Shown here one piece after another: positions 22,701 to 26,064 of a stretch of 26,064 nt of DNA. Source of the DNA: Azolla pinnata (Eukaryota; Streptophyta; Polypodiopsida; Salviniales; Salviniaceae); contig JBBBWG010006736.1 in the NCBI GenBank assembly GCA_037176905.1, forward strand, positions 1-26,064, read 5' to 3'. The position numbers and the translations under genes were made by a program. Numbering within the stretch: position 1 is the first letter of the stretch; the number at the start of each line of letters is the position of its first letter. Below the pieces are notes generated by a model. It was not told where the DNA came from. It did no database searches and worked only from the letters and a program-made list of their open reading frames with translations.

Positions 22701-23015
22701 GAGCAAGACAGCCAAGATCACAAGGGCAGTGCCCATGACGATGAACGGGCGCCTCCGGCCAAACCTGCTCTGGCAGTTATCGCTCGAATGTCCGATGAGC
22801 GGTTGCATGATGAAACCAGAGATGGGCCCACATAGCCAAATGTACCCAGCCCAGGTATGTGGAATTCCTAGCTCTTGAACATATGGCGTGAGAAGCGAAA
22901 GCTGCAGAGCCCATCCGAATTGCACACCTGCCGCTACAGATGCGACCCTCGCCAATGCCCTCAATGGCACCCTCTTGCTTCCTCTCTTCCTACTGCTGCT
23001 GCTTGCATTCTCCAT
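19725..23015 (-). CDS. sucrose/H+ symporter (SUT/SUC family), five exons
   Basis: Exons are 23015-22547, 21375-20552, 20389-20326, 20238-20195 and 19925-19725 (stop TGA), 533 aa in total. All junctions are GT-AG with consistent phases. The protein is a 12-helix major-facilitator symporter that moves sucrose with protons across the plasma membrane or tonoplast. Family marks in order: GVQFGWALQLSLLTPYVQ (30-47), RFGRRRPFI (84-92), GFWILDLANN (133-142), GPCRALLADFTGKNQKRTR (146-164), FSFFMAVGNVLGY, FPFMLYDTDWMGR (320-332) and GGQGLSMGVLN spanning two exons, then GPLDTLFGGGN. The central cytoplasmic loop carries a run of six Glu. The N-terminus is short. ATG 23015 is the first in-frame ATG; the frame upstream is open to a TGA near 23138 but has no ATG. 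It resembles type III (SUT4-like) members, but the clade is uncertain. The small 44-base exon abuts a CT repeat. Confidence 0.95.
20171..20194. repeat. GA/CT microsatellite at the donor of sucrose-transporter intron 4
   Basis: On the sense strand the intron starts GTCTCTCTCTCTCTC straight after the 44-base exon, so the dinucleotide run forms the donor's intronic half. The donor matches the plant consensus (GTAAGT) poorly beyond GT. Confidence 0.85.
21376..22546 (-). other. sucrose-transporter intron 1 (1.2 kb)
   Basis: The donor is TTCACAG|GTTTCC and the acceptor TTTGCAG|GCAAGA, in phase 1, splitting the Gly before KNQKRTR. It is AT-rich with TATA-type runs and a ten-A run near 22467. I see no gene or repeat inside it. 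Confidence 0.85.
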
Positions 23016-23486
23016 CGGATCATCCAACCCTAAAACACCCTCGGAGAAGAGACAATTGCTCTTCGTGATCTCAGCTGGCTTTCCTGGGACAATTTCTTTC
23101 CCTTTTCTTTCTCCTTCTACACCGCTCCCTTTCAATCAGATCACGGATTCGCCTCTGAGAGTCTTGCTTGGTGTTTGTTGCGAATGTTTCCTAGTGTTTC
23201 GTTGCTTCCTTTCCATCGATGCTCACACAGTGAGATTCTCCTTGTTCCATTCGATCACCACCACCACCACCACCACCACCACCACCATCATCATCATTGC
23301 CCTCTCGATGCCATCTCCACCTGACATCACCGGCAAATAGCAAAGATCATGGCAAGAAACGGGACACTCTCTCGACGACAAGCCATAGGCGACCAGGGAA
23401 TGGCAACGCCGCTACCACTTTCAGCACGAGATGGATCGGAAGCATACCATCAATGTTGGCCAGGAACCGCGGGTGGAAAATGCATC

Positions 23487-23519
<33 letters not shown>

Positions 23520-23730
23520 CACAGCATTGCAAAGGCAACGACGGGAAGACAACGGGAAGGCGCAGAGGCGAGGCATGGTGAAAATTAGGGTTTATCTTGC
23601 CTTCTGCTCCCGCGCTTCTGTCGTCCCCCGCGATCGCCACATGGCAGCTTGAAGCACATTCAGTGGCGAAACAGATTTAGAAACCCTAAAAATCAGAGCA
23701 GGTTTTTGCAGGAAGCATTTTCGCGAGCTT
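23016..23730. other. sucrose-transporter upstream region with ACC/ATC and GTC microsatellites
   Basis: This holds the probable promoter and 5' leader. An ACC triplet run (about 23257-23286) runs into ATC triplets, and a GTC run lies at about 23488-23519. Telo-box words occur at 23585-23593 (minus orientation) and 23681-23689 (plus). Plus-strand open frames across this region have poly-Thr, poly-Val or poly-Ser from the triplet repeats and no domain. Confidence 0.5.
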
Positions 23731-23734
23731 TTCT

Positions 23735-24270
23735 TCCCTAGGGTTTTAGGGTTTTAGGGTTTTGACAGCTCTGTCTTGTTCTTCGCAGTGTTTTAGGGTT
23801 TTTACAGCAGTGTTTTAGGGTTTCAGGGGTTGCAGGGTAGGGTTTTAGGGTTTTAAGGCTTTAGGGCTTTAACAGCTCTGTCTAGTTCTTCGCAGTATCT
23901 TAGGGTTTTAGGGTTTTAGGGTTTCAACGTTTTAGGATTTTAGGGTTTGCATGGTAGGGTTTTAGGGTTTTTACACCTCTGTCTTGTTCTTCGCAATATT
24001 TTAGGGTTTCAGGGTTTTAGAGTTTTTAACAGTTCAGGGTTTTAGGGTTTTAGGGTTTGCAAGGTAGGGTTTGCAAGGTAGGGTTTTAGGGTTTTAGGGT
24101 TTTACAGCTCTGTCTTGTTCTTCACAGTGTTTTACGGTTTTAGGGTTTTAGAGTTTTTAACGTTTCAGGGTTTTAGGGTTTGAGGGTTTGCAAGGTAGAG
24201 TTTTAGGGTTTTAGAGTTTTAACATTTCAGGGTTTTGGGGTTTGCAAGTTTTGCAGGGTTTCAGGGTTTG
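23735..24270 (+). repeat. degenerate telomere-like TTTTAGGG array with higher-order units
   Basis: The dominant word is the octamer TTTTAGGG, with variants TTTCAGGG, TTTTAGAG and GTTTGCAAGGTAGGG. It is organised in larger units marked by CTCTGTCTTGTTCTTCGCA, at about 23768, 23875, 23976 and 24107 (spacing 107, 101 and 131). The G-rich strand is the top strand. It lies upstream of the sucrose transporter. It is interstitial, because non-telomeric DNA follows on both sides. Confidence 0.88.
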
Positions 24271-24392
24271 CATTTTTTTTTTTTACGTTTCTAGGGTCTT
24301 CGAAGTTTTAGGTTTTCAAGGTTTCAAGCTTTCAAGTTTCAGGGTTTTTAGGGTTTTCGGAGTTTCGAGGTTTCAGGGTTCCAGGGTTCTTA

Positions 24393-24490
24393 GGGTTTCA
24401 AAGTTTTTAAGGGTTTTTTGGGGTTTCAAAGCTTTTTAGGGTTTTCTGGGGTTTCAAAGCTTTTTAGGGTTTTTTGGGGTTTCAAAGTTC
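24393..24490 (+). repeat. 28-bp tandem repeat derived from the telomere-like block
   Basis: GGGTTTCAAAG starts units at 24393, 24421, 24449 and 24477, each 28 bp apart, with CTTTTTAGGGTTTT in between. The unit looks like an expanded segment of the neighbouring AGGGTTT-rich array. Confidence 0.85.
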
Positions 24491-25355
24491 TTATCGAATC
24501 TGTCGATTTTCTTGTGTGTTGCCGATGTAGGGTTCTGAGCGCATCGACTCTCCACGCGATAAACTCCATTCTTCTGAAAACATGAGATATCATCCTTGCA
24601 ACGAACAGATCATTCAAGTCGAGCTTTCGTGTACAAGAAAGTTACAGATCGAGTTTCGAGTTACACGGAAGTTTCAGATAAAGTTTCAAAGAAACCTTGT
24701 GTATCTGCTTCTATCCAAGATTAGGTGTTTCTTGCACCCACTCTCAACCGATCTCGCAAGAAGAAGCGGAATACAATTTTTTTGAAGTTATTTTGTAACT
24801 CCAAGATCGGGCATTTCCCATGTGAATTAACCAGATTACATGGCCGATATATTCGACATGGGAACCTACGGAGAATGTCACCCCCAATGCTCCACGACTC
24901 GTAGAAGAAGTTTATCCTGGTTATTATGATAGGGCAAAGGTCTCTTATCTCATGCGCGTACAACTCGCGATCAAGAAGCGACAAATAATACCGTGTCGTC
25001 GACCTAAAAAACGACACGATGTAAACATTCGCTTTAAAAACTTAATCCTTGTCCACCGAACAAAGTTATGGTGATGCAAGAACTCGCGACTGTATTGAAC
25101 CATTTCGGCTTTAACGCTACTTGCTGTTGTTTTTCTTCTTAATCGTTTCCCCTGCGTTTGAAACCATCCTCGTCGTAGTAGTTACTTCGACACACGCCTC
25201 TTTGCCAGACCATCATCGAGGATGCATGTTTTTTTTTTAAAAAGCTCCCGCGTCCGAGCAGAACAGGGCTTCTCGACAGTAAACAGTGGCAACGCTAAAG
25301 CTGCGAGCGTTACGTTGTGTTACCACAAGCAGGAGTCGACCCGATTCGATTCTCT
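24491..25355. other. unassigned region
   Basis: No gene was recognised. An 8-bp perfect inverted repeat (CGTGTCGT at 24992-24999 and ACGACACG at 25011-25018, 11-base spacer) could form a small hairpin. The minus-strand frame 24721-25017 (about 98 codons) has no motif I know. Confidence 0.4.
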
Positions 25356-25357
25356 GC

Positions 25358-25627
25358 CCGCAGAATCGGTGCTTCGGTCTCTCGGTTTGCAACAGAACTG
25401 ACGTGCGATGTCTCAATCTACAGAAATCGGTGTGCAGAATCGGCACGTGATCTCTGAATCTGCAGAAATCGACACCTGATATCTCAATTTGCAGAGATCG
25501 GCACCTTATTTCTTTGTCTACAGAGTCTCTGTCCGTAGAATCGACGCCACGATTTCTCAGTTTGCGGAAACCAACGCTTGATTTCTCCATCTATAGAGGT
25601 CTCTGCCTGCGAGAATCGGCGCCCGAT
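25358..25627. repeat. degenerate minisatellite, about eight units of 29-44 bp
   Basis: The unit reads approximately TCTCAATCTGCAGAAATCGG followed by CACCTGAT. Copies include TCTCAATCTACAGAAATCGG, TCTGAATCTGCAGAAATCGA, TCTCAATTTGCAGAGATCGG, TCTCAGTTTGCGGAAACC and TCTCCATCTATAGAGG. Some units carry an extra GTCTCTGTCCGTAGAATCG insert. Open frames across it on both strands are repeat products. Confidence 0.75.
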
Positions 25628-25827
25628 CGATTCCCTAATTCTGGGGGGGATCGATCGCGGGAGCTCAGACAGAATCGACAGCGTCAAACAGATGCAGCAC
25701 GACAGAAGCCCCATACGCAAGCGAGTCGAGCTTTTTTTTCTTTTCTTTATACAAGCCATCGGAAAACACTGACAGAGGCGATCGGTACGGGTACAGATCG
25801 GTACGGAATACAACACAGAACAGAACA

Positions 25828-25856
25828 GATCGATCAATCGATCGATCGATCGATCG
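25828..25856. repeat. GATC tetranucleotide palindromic run
   Basis: This is an almost pure (GATC)n run broken by one AATC, and it is self-complementary. The same tetranucleotide is the core of the minisatellite at 10946-11900. Confidence 0.85.
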
Positions 25857-25987
25857 GGGGGCAGGGATTCGTAGAACAATAACACTACCTGGGAGCGATA
25901 ATAACGGAGCCCTCGATCACGTGGCATCCCAGGCACCCGCTCGATCGATTGAAGAGGAGGAGATTAAGGGCAGGATTAGCATTGAGA

Positions 25988-26047
25988 TTAGGGTTAGGGT
26001 TAGGGTTAGGGTTAGGGTTAGGGTTAGGGTTAGGGTTAGGGTTAGGG
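25988..26047 (+). repeat. ten perfect TTAGGG telomere-type units
   Basis: Sixty bases are an uninterrupted hexamer array, followed by TT and then unrelated sequence (CGTGCCCTTGCTG). It is thus interstitial. Most land plants have TTTAGGG telomeres; TTAGGG is the vertebrate type, known in Asparagales and some algae. Confidence 0.95.
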
Positions 26048-26064
26048 TTCGTGCCCTTGCTGAA

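Noticed and set aside
22461..23135. Longer N-terminus for the sucrose transporter from 23135
   Set aside because: That frame starts with TTG directly after a TGA stop; the first ATG is at 23015, and the frame past 22547 is intron.
24721..25936. Minus-strand frames of 98-150 codons near the right end
   Set aside because: They cross the 25.4-25.6 kb minisatellite or show no motif, and overlap equally open plus-strand frames.
25988..26047. True chromosome end
   Set aside because: The array is only 60 bases and is followed by non-telomeric sequence.

Overview
This window is nuclear DNA from a land plant. Four multi-exon genes are readable, joined by GT-AG introns. The ubiquitin moiety carries the plant-type residues Ser19, Asp24 and Ala57, and one gene is a DOF transcription factor, a plant-specific class. 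Introns of up to 2.6 kb and a heavy load of simple and tandem repeats would fit a non-seed vascular plant such as a fern or lycophyte, but the sequence does not prove this.

Layout from left to right. 1-640: CATA/CATC-type microsatellite with a 126-bp duplication. 802-2131 (+): ubiquitin-40S ribosomal protein S27a fusion, 154 aa, with an 865-bp intron after only 22 coding bases. 3699-10228 (-): exocyst subunit EXO84, EXO84B-like, seven exons, 725 aa, convergent with S27a. 10.3-13.5 kb: repeat-rich DNA, including a GATCGA minisatellite of about 19 units and a triplicated 160-bp unit. 14439-17113 (-): cycling DOF factor (CDF-like), two exons, 519 aa. 17.1-19.7 kb: non-coding DNA with telo-boxes and a 64-bp duplication. 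19725-23015 (-): sucrose/H+ symporter (SUT/SUC), five exons, 533 aa. 23.7-24.5 kb: degenerate TTTTAGGG-rich array. 25.36-25.63 kb: another minisatellite. 25988-26047: ten perfect TTAGGG units.

The genes are unrelated housekeeping or regulatory loci: protein synthesis, vesicle tethering, photoperiodic transcription and sucrose transport. They do not form a pathway. Gene models were built by eye from reading frame, splice sites and remembered family sequence; intron phases agree at every junction.

Two points stand out. A 99-bp tandem duplication copies the intron/exon-2 boundary of the CDF gene, leaving two competing 3' splice sites, and the upstream one leads to a 38-aa truncated peptide. Two telomere-like arrays of different period, TTTTAGGG and TTAGGG, lie about 2 kb apart, whereas the usual plant repeat is TTTAGGG. 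Short direct duplications of about 50-160 bp with few copies occur throughout the non-coding DNA.
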